From: Methanobrevibacter sp.
GTDB taxonomy: Archaea > Methanobacteriota > Methanobacteria > Methanobacteriales > Methanobacteriaceae
Direction of reading: 5' to 3'
DNA length: 5,368 bases
Assembly (NCBI GenBank): GCA_016291275.1
Contig: JAEEWY010000105.1
Span: forward strand, 1 to 5,368
Under the pieces are notes generated by a model that was given only the letters and a program-made list of their open reading frames with translations, was not told the DNA's origin and made no database searches. Every line of letters begins with the position of its first letter. Position 1 is the first letter of the stretch. A program made the position numbers and the translations under genes. Below, piece by piece: positions 1-5,368 of the stretch.

Positions 1-986
1 CGCTCTTATCAGCTACAATTCTAGCTTATGGATCTAATTTGTCATTCTTCACACAAAGCTCTACATTTGCATCCGGTTCTAAAGGGGAAGTGATTGACAA
101 TGCATATACAACAGACACATTCTTTTATCTTCATGATTTCCCGAATTTCCTATACTCAGATTATGTGAGTTTTGATAATGTAATTCCAGTATTGAACGGT
201 TCAAATCCAATGTCATTTTTCTTGATTGGGCTATTTGCCATTGGAATTTTGCTATCAGGATATAAGTTGATTAATGCTAAGAAAAAAGAAGAGTCTAAAT
301 ACAAGTATCATTTAGGTATTTTATTTGTTGTGCTCTTAGCAATTTCAATTCTATGCTTTAAGATAAATTCACTTATCACAATCACTATCCTATTAATTGA
401 TTTGGTTATTCTGTTTTCATTTTTCAGGAAAATTGGTATTGATAGAGAGTTATATTCAACAGATATGCTTATGTTGGCATGGTTTTTGGTTTACTTCCTC
501 TTCTTCACATTCTTGAATATTAAGGTGAATAGATACATTATAACCGTATTTCCTGCTTTCATTTATTTTGTGATTTATGCTTTAAATGAGATTTTGGATT
601 TGTCTAAGAAATTTAAGTTCTTTGAGCTTAAAAAACAGAATATCTTAAACATCATTCCAATAATCCTGATTGTATTTTGCATATTCTCTGCATTCACATT
701 CACATCAACAGTTCATTATAATGAGGATTTCAATAAGAATAAGGTAATTGCAGATTATTTAACTGAATATGACTCTGATTATATGTCAAAGGATGTTGCT
801 GTATTCCATCAAAGGTCTTACAATTGGTTCTTAAAGAAGTATACAATTCCAATTACAGATGATCAATTGGATTATTTGGAGTCAAGCAATATCACTTATT
901 ACATATCTGATGATAATTTCAATTTATCAAATTACACTATTATTTATCAAAAAGAAGGTTTATATTTATACGAGAGGAATAATTAA
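1..986 (+). CDS. Membrane glycosyltransferase, GT-C fold (GT39/ArnT/PMT-like), 3' part only
   Basis: The reading frame is open from the codon at position 3 to the TAA at 984-986, so 327 residues are visible and the start lies left of the window; the TTG at 39 is internal, since coding continues upstream of it. About six hydrophobic helices are visible (visible residues about 70-89, 104-120, 124-141, 155-172, 178-197, 215-234), followed by a soluble tail of about 90 residues ending in YLYERNN. The motif KVNRYIITVFPAF (about 174-186) matches the conserved K-x-x-R-Y...P segment of the late helices in GT39/ArnT-type enzymes. These transfer a sugar from a polyprenyl-phosphate carrier to a lipid or protein on the outer face of the membrane. 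The catalytic N-terminal loop with its acidic residues is outside the window, so substrate and exact family cannot be given. It lies 53 nt before the GT4 gene with no long T-run between, suggesting co-transcription. Another GT-C subfamily is the main alternative. Confidence 0.8.
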   Translation, partial: LLSATILAYGSNLSFFTQSSTFASGSKGEVIDNAYTTDTFFYLHDFPNFLYSDYVSFDNVIPVLNGSNPMSFFLIGLFAIGILLSGYKLINAKKKEESKYKYHLGILFVVLLAISILCFKINSLITITILLIDLVILFSFFRKIGIDRELYSTDMLMLAWFLVYFLFFTFLNIKVNRYIITVFPAFIYFVIYALNEILDLSKKFKFFELKKQNILNIIPIILIVFCIFSAFTFTSTVHYNEDFNKNKVIADYLTEYDSDYMSKDVAVFHQRSYNWFLKKYTIPITDDQLDYLESSNITYYISDDNFNLSNYTIIYQKEGLYLYERNN

Positions 987-1029
987 AGTTTAATAAAATT
1001 AGTTTATGATTAATCTATAATTTTAAGAT

Positions 1030-1034
1030 GGTGA
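1030..1034 (+). promoter_or_regulatory. Ribosome-binding site that decides the GT4 start
   Basis: GGTGA sits 5 nt before the ATG at 1040. It is complementary to the conserved 3' end of archaeal 16S rRNA (anti-SD ...ATCACCTCC). It overlaps the alternative in-frame ATG at 1028, which has no comparable site upstream of it. This supports initiation at 1040 rather than 1028. Confidence 0.75.
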
Positions 1035-1039
1035 ATTTT

Positions 1040-2239
1040 ATGAAGATTTTACATGTTGCACATTTCTTTTATCCTTGCTTGTCTGCAGGAGGAGTGGTTA
1101 ATGCAAGCTATCAAATTGCATCCAATCAAAGCAAGGATAATGATGTAAAGGTTATCAGCTCAGATTCATGTAAAGAAAGATTAAAATTCCCAAATGGTCG
1201 CTATGATGTTGATGTCGATGGAATAAAAGTCGATTATTTCAGAAACCTCTCTAATGGATTTAAGATTAAGACCATGTTAGACACTCCATTGGGGGCTCCA
1301 TTTAAGATTAGAAAAGACATTAAAGAGTATGACATTGTGCATATTCATGAGCATAGGCAAACTTTAGCTATTCTTGCAAGCTATTTTGCAAGGAAAAACA
1401 ATATTCCATACATTGTACAGGCTCATGGATCTGTTCTCCCTTTCTTCCAGAAGGAAGGTTTAAAGAATCTTTTTGATAAAGTCTTTGGATTTAAGATACT
1501 TCACAATGCATCATGCGTATTTGCACTTACTGAAGTGGAAAAGGAACAGTATTTGAAAATGGGTGTTGATGAGGATAAAATTGAAATTGTTCCTCTCGGA
1601 ATCAATTTGGAAGAGTATGAAAATCTCCCATCTTTTGGTGAATTCCGCTCTAAATTCAATATTGATGAAAATGATAAGTTAATTCTTTTTGTAGGCAGAA
1701 TTCATGAAATAAAAGGTCTTGGCCTATTGATTGATGCATTTAATGATTTGATTAATCAAAATACTGAAAATAATAGTTTAGAAGATAATAGTTATAGCAT
1801 TAAATTAGCTATTGTAGGTCCTGATGACGGTTATTTGACTGAACTGGAGGATAAGATTAAGGAATATTCTCTTGAAGAAAATGTCATAATCACTGGCCCA
1901 TTATACAATGAGGAAAAGCAAGAGGCTTTGGTTGATTGTGACTTATTTGTCATGCCTTCCAAATATGAATCATTCACCACAAGCGGTCTTGAGGCAATGG
2001 CATGTTCCAAGCCATTGGTATTGACTAAAAACAACCATATTCATGATTGGGTTGATGGTAATGTAGGTCTTGCTTGTGAAGACAATAAGGACTCATTAAG
2101 AGAATCAATTGAGAAGATCCTATTTGATGAAGAACTATCCCTAATTTTTGCTGAAAACGGCAGGAAACTCATCAAGGAAAAATATAATTGGAACATAATC
2201 AATAATCAAATTTTAGAAATTTACAACAAAATTCTCTAA
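1040..2239 (+). CDS. GT4-family glycosyltransferase (GT-B fold)
   Basis: A 399-residue cytosolic glycosyltransferase that likely moves a sugar from a nucleotide-sugar donor onto a growing lipid-linked glycan at the inner face of the membrane. The start at 1040 is chosen over the in-frame ATG at 1028 because GGTGA lies just ahead of it and the protein then begins MKILHVAHFFYP, the usual first beta strand of the family. The N-terminal Rossmann half carries the glycine loop SAGGV (about 15-19) and QAHGS (about 127-131). The C-terminal half has FVGRIHEIKG (about 217-226), with the Arg and Lys expected to contact donor phosphates, and the EX7E motif ESFTTSGLE (E310 and E318). Length is normal for GT4. 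An Asn-rich insertion (about 239-253) looks like a surface loop. Donor and acceptor cannot be read from sequence. It follows the membrane glycosyltransferase closely, probably as the last gene of that transcript, since T-runs begin directly at its stop codon. Confidence 0.92.
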   Translation: MKILHVAHFFYPCLSAGGVVNASYQIASNQSKDNDVKVISSDSCKERLKFPNGRYDVDVDGIKVDYFRNLSNGFKIKTMLDTPLGAPFKIRKDIKEYDIVHIHEHRQTLAILASYFARKNNIPYIVQAHGSVLPFFQKEGLKNLFDKVFGFKILHNASCVFALTEVEKEQYLKMGVDEDKIEIVPLGINLEEYENLPSFGEFRSKFNIDENDKLILFVGRIHEIKGLGLLIDAFNDLINQNTENNSLEDNSYSIKLAIVGPDDGYLTELEDKIKEYSLEENVIITGPLYNEEKQEALVDCDLFVMPSKYESFTTSGLEAMACSKPLVLTKNNHIHDWVDGNVGLACEDNKDSLRESIEKILFDEELSLIFAENGRKLIKEKYNWNIINNQILEIYNKIL

Positions 2240-2272
2240 TTTTTTTCAATTTTATTTCAATTTTTTTATTTT
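2240..2272 (+). terminator. Oligo-T termination region after the GT4 gene
   Basis: Two runs of seven T (2240-2246 and 2261-2267) begin immediately at the stop codon, with further T-rich sequence between and after them. No GC-rich hairpin precedes them. This is the usual archaeal intrinsic terminator pattern of one or more U-tracts on the nascent RNA. Confidence 0.6.
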
Positions 2273-2306
2273 AAATTAAATAAATACATAATGTTTAAAT
2301 CTAATA

Positions 2307-2323
2307 AATTATATATAATATAT
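2307..2323 (+). promoter_or_regulatory. Candidate archaeal TATA box (distal) for the zinc-ribbon gene
   Basis: The segment AATTATATATAATATAT resembles a methanogen box A and follows an A-rich stretch that could serve as a BRE. The usual spacing of about 25 nt would put transcription start near 2340, giving a leader of roughly 90 nt that starts at the inverted repeat at 2341-2374. The spacer is so AT-rich that chance matches are easy. A second candidate, ATTATATTTT at 2381-2390, would give a leader of only about 20 nt. Confidence 0.4.
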
Positions 2324-2340
2324 TAATATTGATTTATTAG

Positions 2341-2374
2341 AGTGATTTATGAATTTTTTCTAATTTTAATCACT
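2341..2374. repeat. 7-bp perfect inverted repeat in the 5' region of the zinc-ribbon gene
   Basis: AGTGATT (2341-2347) and AATCACT (2368-2374) are exact reverse complements separated by 20 nt. An inner AATT/AATT pairing (2352-2355 with 2362-2365) can extend the fold around a six-base loop. Four more T's follow (2375-2378). It lies between the two candidate TATA boxes and contains most of the G and C in the spacer. It could be an operator bound as DNA, a leader hairpin, or a weak terminator for readthrough from the GT4 gene. Confidence 0.45.
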
Positions 2375-2380
2375 TTTTAG

Positions 2381-2390
2381 ATTATATTTT
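2381..2390 (+). promoter_or_regulatory. Candidate archaeal TATA box (proximal) for the zinc-ribbon gene
   Basis: ATTATATTTT would place the start of transcription near 2410, giving a leader of about 20 nt that still includes the purine-rich AGGG at 2421-2424. It sits just after the inverted repeat at 2341-2374, so a protein bound there could affect access. It competes with the better-looking distal box at 2307-2323 and is only one of several AT-rich matches. Confidence 0.3.
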
Positions 2391-2429
2391 GATAAATTTT
2401 TATCATTAATCAAATTGAGTAGGGATAAG

Positions 2430-4301
2430 ATGAAAGTGGTAGTTTGTCAGAACTGTGGTGAAAAATATCAGCTTGATGACGAAGATGATATTAATGCATT
2501 TGAATGTTCTGTTTGTTCTGGAAATCTGGAGGAATTGGATAGTTTCTCAAGTGATGAAGAGAAAGTTTCCTCTGGTTATGATTCGCAGAATTCTTCTGAT
2601 TTAGTACTTGTTTATTGTACAAATTGCGGATTAAAATATCAATTGACTGAAAATGACAATATCAATGAATTTGAATGCAATAGTTGTGGAGGATCATTAG
2701 ATTACGTTTCCAATATGGTCTCTGCATCAACCGAAACCACTGACTCAACTAATTTTACACAAAACCCACTCACAGAAACCCCGCTCGCTGATGATGAAAT
2801 CGATGAGATTATTCCTATTCATATGGAAGCTAATTATGTAGATGATTCTGTCTATTCTGGTTCTGATGTTGATGAGATTATTCCTATTCATGCAGAGTTA
2901 AATGCTCAAAATGAGGGATACAGTGATGAGGACTATTATTATGAAACTGAAGAGATATTACCTGATACATTAGAATCCTATGAAGAGGAAGAAATGGTTT
3001 CCTATGGTTCTATTTATGACTCCACCCTTGGAGATGTTGATGAGATTATTCCTATTCATGCAGAAAGAAGGCATATGGAAACTTCAAGAGACATAGCTTC
3101 TGGATTTGCTTATAGGGATGAGTATGAAGAAGAGTATGAAAGTGAAGAAACAAGGCTTGTTGAAATCACTGACATTCCAGAAGATGAAATGCCTGAATCT
3201 CCAGTGTCTTTAGCTAGACAGGAATTGTCTGAAGAAGATCAAAAGCTATTTGCAAGAGTTCAAAATGAAATGGTCTTTGACAGTCCTGAAGAGTATGAAG
3301 CATTTAAGCTTGCCCGTTATAAGTATTACACTGCATTGTCTGATATTCTTAAGGATGAATATATCAGAAGTATGGATAAGGAATTCTACAAGGGAAGTTC
3401 TGTAAAACGCTTAATCAAAAAAGGTGAAGAAAGCGTTAAACGTGGAAATATAACTGCAAGCCAAGAGGATGCATTGGTCACTCCAGAAACTGTTGAGCTA
3501 ATGAAAGCTCAAAACAGAGCTTATGAACCTAAGAAAACTAATGCTGATTTATACATGTTGATTGGAGCATTCATTTTAGTAGTTTCCGCTGCATATTATT
3601 ACTTCATTAGCCAAATATGGTATGTATTGATTGCTATTGCCATAGGCGTTCTTATTCTCAGTTATGGTATTTATAAGAGATATGCTTTCAATAGCTACAT
3701 AGCTCGTGGAAGAATCATTCGTGAAAGATTGCTTGCACTTCCAAATGATTTCTATGTATTCTATGCTGTTCAACCTCCACAATCAAAAGATATCATTAAC
3801 CATGTGGTTGTTGGCCCTACTGGTGTATATACCATCTTATCCAAAAGATACGATTCTAAAGACTATAAGAATAAGGTCAAATCTGATAATGAAACAGATG
3901 CTATGGTAAATGATTCCGCTTCTATCCAAAATTACATGGATAAGAAGAACACTTTAGAGCTTCAAACTGATTACAAGGATAATCAAACCAGATTTGAATT
4001 TGGAAATGAAGAGATTCATTTTGTAAACAATAGTCAAATCAAACGCAAAGCTTTAGAGTTAAATGAAGATTTAGCTATTTTCTTGGATAATAAAGGATTT
4101 AGCGGAATTTACATTGAACCATTAATCGGTTTTGTTAATGATGACTTGGCTATTTTAAATGTTATTCTTACCAATGAAGATCTGTTTATAGATGAATTGT
4201 TCAATAGAATGATTCGTGGTCAAAAAAGAATTGATGAGTTAACCGTTGCTAAAATAGCAAGATTATTATCATATTATTCTGCAGATTGCTCTGTAGTATA
4301 A
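2430..4301 (+). CDS. Membrane protein: tandem zinc ribbons, acidic linker with DEIIPIH repeats, degenerate NERD-like domain
   Basis: Function unknown; 623 residues from the ATG at 2430. An in-frame TTG at 2415 would add five residues, but the ATG puts AGGG (2421-2424) at a normal distance and starts directly before the first zinc ribbon. Order of parts: two Cys4 zinc ribbons (CQNC 6-9 with CSVC 26-29; CTNC 63-66 with CNSC 83-86); an Asp/Glu-rich, probably disordered linker (about 92-260) with IDEIIPIHME (124-133) and VDEIIPIHAE (147-156, 203-212); a helical segment (about 262-365); two transmembrane helices (about 374-393 and 395-415), placing both ends on the same side, presumably cytoplasmic; and a C-terminal region (about 425-615) resembling NERD (nuclease-related) domains. 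The signature INHVVVGPTGVYTILSK (456-472) matches the NERD core, but the usual Asp is N457, the usual Glu/Asp of the E-x-K is L470, and the earlier GE is G427-R428; K472 remains. This suggests a non-catalytic binding domain. It probably has its own promoter. Nucleic-acid or protein binding at the membrane is inference only. Confidence 0.85.
   Translation: MKVVVCQNCGEKYQLDDEDDINAFECSVCSGNLEELDSFSSDEEKVSSGYDSQNSSDLVLVYCTNCGLKYQLTENDNINEFECNSCGGSLDYVSNMVSASTETTDSTNFTQNPLTETPLADDEIDEIIPIHMEANYVDDSVYSGSDVDEIIPIHAELNAQNEGYSDEDYYYETEEILPDTLESYEEEEMVSYGSIYDSTLGDVDEIIPIHAERRHMETSRDIASGFAYRDEYEEEYESEETRLVEITDIPEDEMPESPVSLARQELSEEDQKLFARVQNEMVFDSPEEYEAFKLARYKYYTALSDILKDEYIRSMDKEFYKGSSVKRLIKKGEESVKRGNITASQEDALVTPETVELMKAQNRAYEPKKTNADLYMLIGAFILVVSAAYYYFISQIWYVLIAIAIGVLILSYGIYKRYAFNSYIARGRIIRERLLALPNDFYVFYAVQPPQSKDIINHVVVGPTGVYTILSKRYDSKDYKNKVKSDNETDAMVNDSASIQNYMDKKNTLELQTDYKDNQTRFEFGNEEIHFVNNSQIKRKALELNEDLAIFLDNKGFSGIYIEPLIGFVNDDLAILNVILTNEDLFIDELFNRMIRGQKRIDELTVAKIARLLSYYSADCSVV
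2445..2691 (+). repeat. Tandem duplicated zinc-ribbon coding units
   Basis: Two units of 29 residues (6-34 and 63-91 of the encoded protein) align without gaps and share 17 positions, including all four cysteines, N-C-G, KYQL, IN and FEC. The shared sequence beyond the cysteines points to internal duplication rather than two independent ribbons. The DNA has diverged clearly, so the duplication is old compared with the DEIIPIH repeats downstream. Confidence 0.75.
2802..3064 (+). repeat. Three in-frame copies of a 21-nt repeat encoding DEIIPIH
   Basis: The same 21 bases occur at 2802-2822, 2871-2891 and 3039-3059, spaced 69 and 168 nt apart, both multiples of three. Copies 2 and 3 are identical over 32 nt (2865-2896 and 3033-3064), including third codon positions. 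The surrounding linker does not align between copies. Each encodes [I/V]DEIIPIH[M/A]E in an acidic linker, so they look like short linear motifs, perhaps docking sites. Confidence 0.9.
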
Positions 4302-4309
4302 TACTTTAA

Positions 4310-4347
4310 TTTTTTACTTTTTTTATTATTTTCAATTTTATTTTTTT
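4310..4347 (+). terminator. Oligo-T termination region after the zinc-ribbon/NERD-like gene
   Basis: T-runs of 6, 7 and 7 bases (4310-4315, 4318-4324, 4341-4347) begin within ten bases of the stop codon, without a GC-rich stem. This fits an archaeal multi-tract terminator. It implies that the acetyltransferase gene downstream has its own promoter or is reached only by readthrough. Confidence 0.6.
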
Positions 4348-4367
4348 AAAATTTCAAAATTTATTTT
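4345..4367 (+). promoter_or_regulatory. Possible promoter of the acetyltransferase gene
   Basis: TTTAAAAT (4345-4352) and ATTTATTTTG (4358-4367) are both weak TATA-like matches. Usual spacing would put transcription start roughly between 4372 and 4390, giving a short leader that could include the GTGAT ribosome-binding site at 4386-4390. The first match overlaps the last T-run of the preceding gene. Base composition makes this uncertain. Confidence 0.25.
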
Positions 4368-4395
4368 GTTTCTTAGACCCAAGCTGTGATGAAAT

Positions 4396-4902
4396 ATGAT
4401 TTCTAAAGTTTTAAATGTTTTTAAGGCAATTAAAAGGAAATATTACACCTTTAGAGTAAAAAGGGTATCTGCATCATGTGGAAAGGATTTAACTGTTAAT
4501 GCTTATTCCTATATCACTCCTAAAACAAGTCTTGGAAACAATGTGAACTTCAATGGCATGAAGATTCAAGGAACAGCAAATGTGATAATTGGAGATAATT
4601 TTCACTCTGGAATAGAATGCATGATTATTACAGATAGCCACAATTACGAGGGTGAAGCTATTCCTTATGATGATACTGTCATTTCTAAGGATGTTGTCAT
4701 TGAAGACAATGTATGGTTAGGAAATCGTGTAATTGTTCTTCCTGGTGTAACAATTGGTGAAGGTGCCATCATTCAAGCAGGAAGTGTTGTCGTAAATGAT
4801 ATTCCTAAATATGCAATTGCCGGTGGCCATCCTGCAAAAGTCTTTTCTTCAAGGGATAAAGATCATTATGAAATGTTAAAAAAAGAAGGAAAGTTTCATT
4901 AA
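4396..4902 (+). CDS. Left-handed beta-helix sugar O-acetyltransferase (hexapeptide-repeat family)
   Basis: A complete 168-residue enzyme of the WcaF/NodL/xenobiotic acetyltransferase type, expected to work as a trimer and move an acetyl group from acetyl-CoA to a sugar hydroxyl, here probably on a surface glycan or its precursor. The N-terminus (about 1-23) is a basic amphipathic helix. Hexapeptide turns run from about 30 to 135 (for example TSLGNNVNF, VVIEDNVWLGNRV, VTIGEGAIIQAGSVV). The loop TDSHNYEG contains H82, the likely catalytic histidine, and W107 in VWLG is typical. The ending IAGGHPAKVF (about 141-150) matches the family's conserved acetyl-CoA-side closure. The ATG at 4396 has GTGAT (4386-4390) as ribosome-binding site. 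Neighbouring glycosyltransferases and a flippase support a role in glycan decoration. The sugar acceptor, and whether the donor is acetyl-CoA or another acyl-CoA, cannot be read from sequence. Confidence 0.9.
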   Translation: MISKVLNVFKAIKRKYYTFRVKRVSASCGKDLTVNAYSYITPKTSLGNNVNFNGMKIQGTANVIIGDNFHSGIECMIITDSHNYEGEAIPYDDTVISKDVVIEDNVWLGNRVIVLPGVTIGEGAIIQAGSVVVNDIPKYAIAGGHPAKVFSSRDKDHYEMLKKEGKFH

Positions 4903-4904
4903 AT

Positions 4905-4937
4905 ATTTTTATTATTTTTATTTTTATTTTTATTTTT
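4905..4937 (+). terminator. ATTTTT tandem repeat acting as oligo-T terminator of the acetyltransferase gene
   Basis: Immediately after the TAA come five T5 runs spaced by single A's or ATT; the last four form an exact ATTTTT repeat at 4914-4937. This is a multi-tract archaeal terminator and also a simple-sequence tract that could vary in length between strains. It faces the convergent flippase gene. Confidence 0.6.
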
Positions 4938-4977
4938 CAATGTGTATTTTCACATATGCACAATAACTATTTTTCAT

Positions 4978-4984
4978 AAAAAAA
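4978..4984 (-). terminator. Possible minus-strand T-run terminating the flippase gene
   Basis: Seven A's on the + strand read as T7 on the minus strand, about 33 nt downstream of the flippase stop codon. It is a single tract, weaker than the others in this window. With the opposing T-runs it would close off this convergent pair. Confidence 0.4.
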
Positions 4985-5016
4985 TTTCATTCATTTTAAT
5001 TAATTTTAACTTCAAT

Positions 5017-5368
5017 TTAATGAATTAAATCCTTAAAGATTGCAATTTCTTTCATTGTCACTGCCTTTAAAATGAAGATGATTGCAAAGTATATGATTAC
5101 GCCTGCAACAATGGATATCAAGACATTAATAATTCCAATTGGATGCATTATATAAACTGCAATTCCCATAATTGATGCTGCAATGACTATTTTTAAAAGC
5201 TCTTTTATGTTGAATGGCAATCTCATGGTTTTCTTGCTTGCAATTGCTGTTACTGCAAATGCCAATATGTAGCAGATAAGTGTTGCAATAGCTGCTCCCA
5301 ATATGTTTAGGTAAGGAACAAGCAATAAGTTCAAGACTATATTTGAAATAGCCACAACAATCCATAAC
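5017..5368 (-). CDS. Polysaccharide/oligosaccharide flippase (Wzx/PST-type, MOP superfamily), C-terminal part only
   Basis: The frame is open from the right edge of the window to the TAA at 5019-5017; 117 complete codons are visible and the start lies outside. The GTG at 5355 is internal, since coding continues upstream as LWIVVAISN. Four hydrophobic helices are visible, roughly VVAISNIVLNLLLVPYL, GAAIATLICYILAFAVTAIA, IVIAASIMGIAVYIM and INVLISIVAGVIIYFAIIFI. The pattern NIVLNLLLVPYLNILGAAIAT is characteristic of the last helices of Wzx-like flippases, where the N...L.P..G..GAA.AT signature is widely conserved. The short polar tail (MKEIAIFKDLIH) also fits. Such proteins move polyprenyl-linked glycan units across the membrane, which agrees with the glycosyltransferases and acetyltransferase nearby. 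It converges on the acetyltransferase gene and belongs to a separate transcript. Other MOP-superfamily exporters are possible but less likely in this context. Confidence 0.85.
   Translation of the reverse strand, partial: LWIVVAISNIVLNLLLVPYLNILGAAIATLICYILAFAVTAIASKKTMRLPFNIKELLKIVIAASIMGIAVYIMHPIGIINVLISIVAGVIIYFAIIFILKAVTMKEIAIFKDLIH

Noticed and set aside
39..41. TTG at 39 as the start of the first gene.
   Set aside because: The frame is open back to the window edge with continuing hydrophobic coding sequence, and a GT-C enzyme needs a long N-terminal part that is missing here.
1831..2034. Minus-strand open frame inside the GT4 gene.
   Set aside because: It covers the region encoding the conserved EX7E motif of the glycosyltransferase and has no features of its own.
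2391..2404. GATAA-ATTT-TTATC mini-hairpin ahead of the zinc-ribbon gene.
   Set aside because: A five-pair, mostly A/T stem with a four-base loop is below what can be distinguished from background in this spacer.
3576..3909. Overlapping open frames on both strands within the zinc-ribbon gene (3576-3782 minus, 3706-3909 plus).
   Set aside because: They lie wholly inside a well-supported gene, have no ribosome-binding site or recognisable protein features, and are shadows of its codon pattern.
4287..4301. C-terminal CSVV of the zinc-ribbon protein resembles a CaaX prenylation box.
   Set aside because: Protein farnesyl/geranylgeranyl transferases of this kind are a eukaryotic system and are not expected in a methanogen; a four-residue match at a C-terminus is easily chance.
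4940..4955. Small hairpin ATGTG-TATTTT-CACAT between the convergent genes.
   Set aside because: A five-pair stem with only two G-C pairs is weak and not clearly tied to a terminator or a gene on either strand.
4989..5025. ATTCATT (4989-4995) and AATGAAT (5019-5025) form a 7-bp inverted repeat.
   Set aside because: The arms are almost all A/T, the loop is 23 nt, one arm overlaps the end of the flippase coding region, and such matches are expected by chance here.
5126..5365. Second minus-strand open frame overlapping the flippase gene.
   Set aside because: The alternative frame gives a Cys/Asn/His-rich product without family resemblance, while the 5017-5368 frame gives a clear flippase C-terminus.

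Overview
The window looks like a cell-surface glycan region of an AT-rich methanogenic archaeon, most likely order Methanobacteriales and probably a Methanobrevibacter-type organism. The signs are strongly AT-biased codons and spacers, a ribosome-binding site of the GGTGA type ahead of the second gene, oligo-T runs rather than GC-rich hairpins after stop codons, a TATA-like box upstream of a gene, and the kinds of protein present. No species assignment is possible from the sequence alone.

Layout, left to right. (1) Positions 1-986 (+) hold the 3' part of a polytopic membrane glycosyltransferase (GT-C fold, GT39/ArnT/PMT-like) whose start lies outside the window. (2) Positions 1040-2239 (+) hold a complete cytosolic GT4-family glycosyltransferase with an EX7E motif, about 50 nt downstream and probably in the same transcript. 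Oligo-T termination signals follow. (3) A very AT-rich 190-nt spacer carries TATA-like boxes and a 7-bp inverted repeat. (4) Positions 2430-4301 (+) hold an unusual 623-residue protein: two tandem Cys4 zinc ribbons, a long acidic linker with three copies of a DEIIPIH motif, two transmembrane helices, and a C-terminal NERD-like domain whose acidic active-site positions appear to be replaced. (5) After another set of T-tracts, 4396-4902 (+) holds a left-handed beta-helix O-acetyltransferase. (6) A convergent spacer separates it from the 3' part of a Wzx/PST-type polysaccharide flippase on the minus strand (5017-5368), which runs off the right edge.

Four of the five genes fit one job: building (GT4), modifying (acetyltransferase), flipping (flippase) and lumen-side transfer (GT-C enzyme) of a lipid-linked surface glycan or glycoprotein glycan. 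The zinc-ribbon/NERD-like membrane protein is the outlier and the most interesting item. Its role is unknown; a membrane-tethered sensor or scaffold is more consistent with what is seen than an active nuclease. No RNA genes, CRISPR arrays, insertion sequences or attachment sites were found, and no gene-free stretch exceeds about 190 nt.
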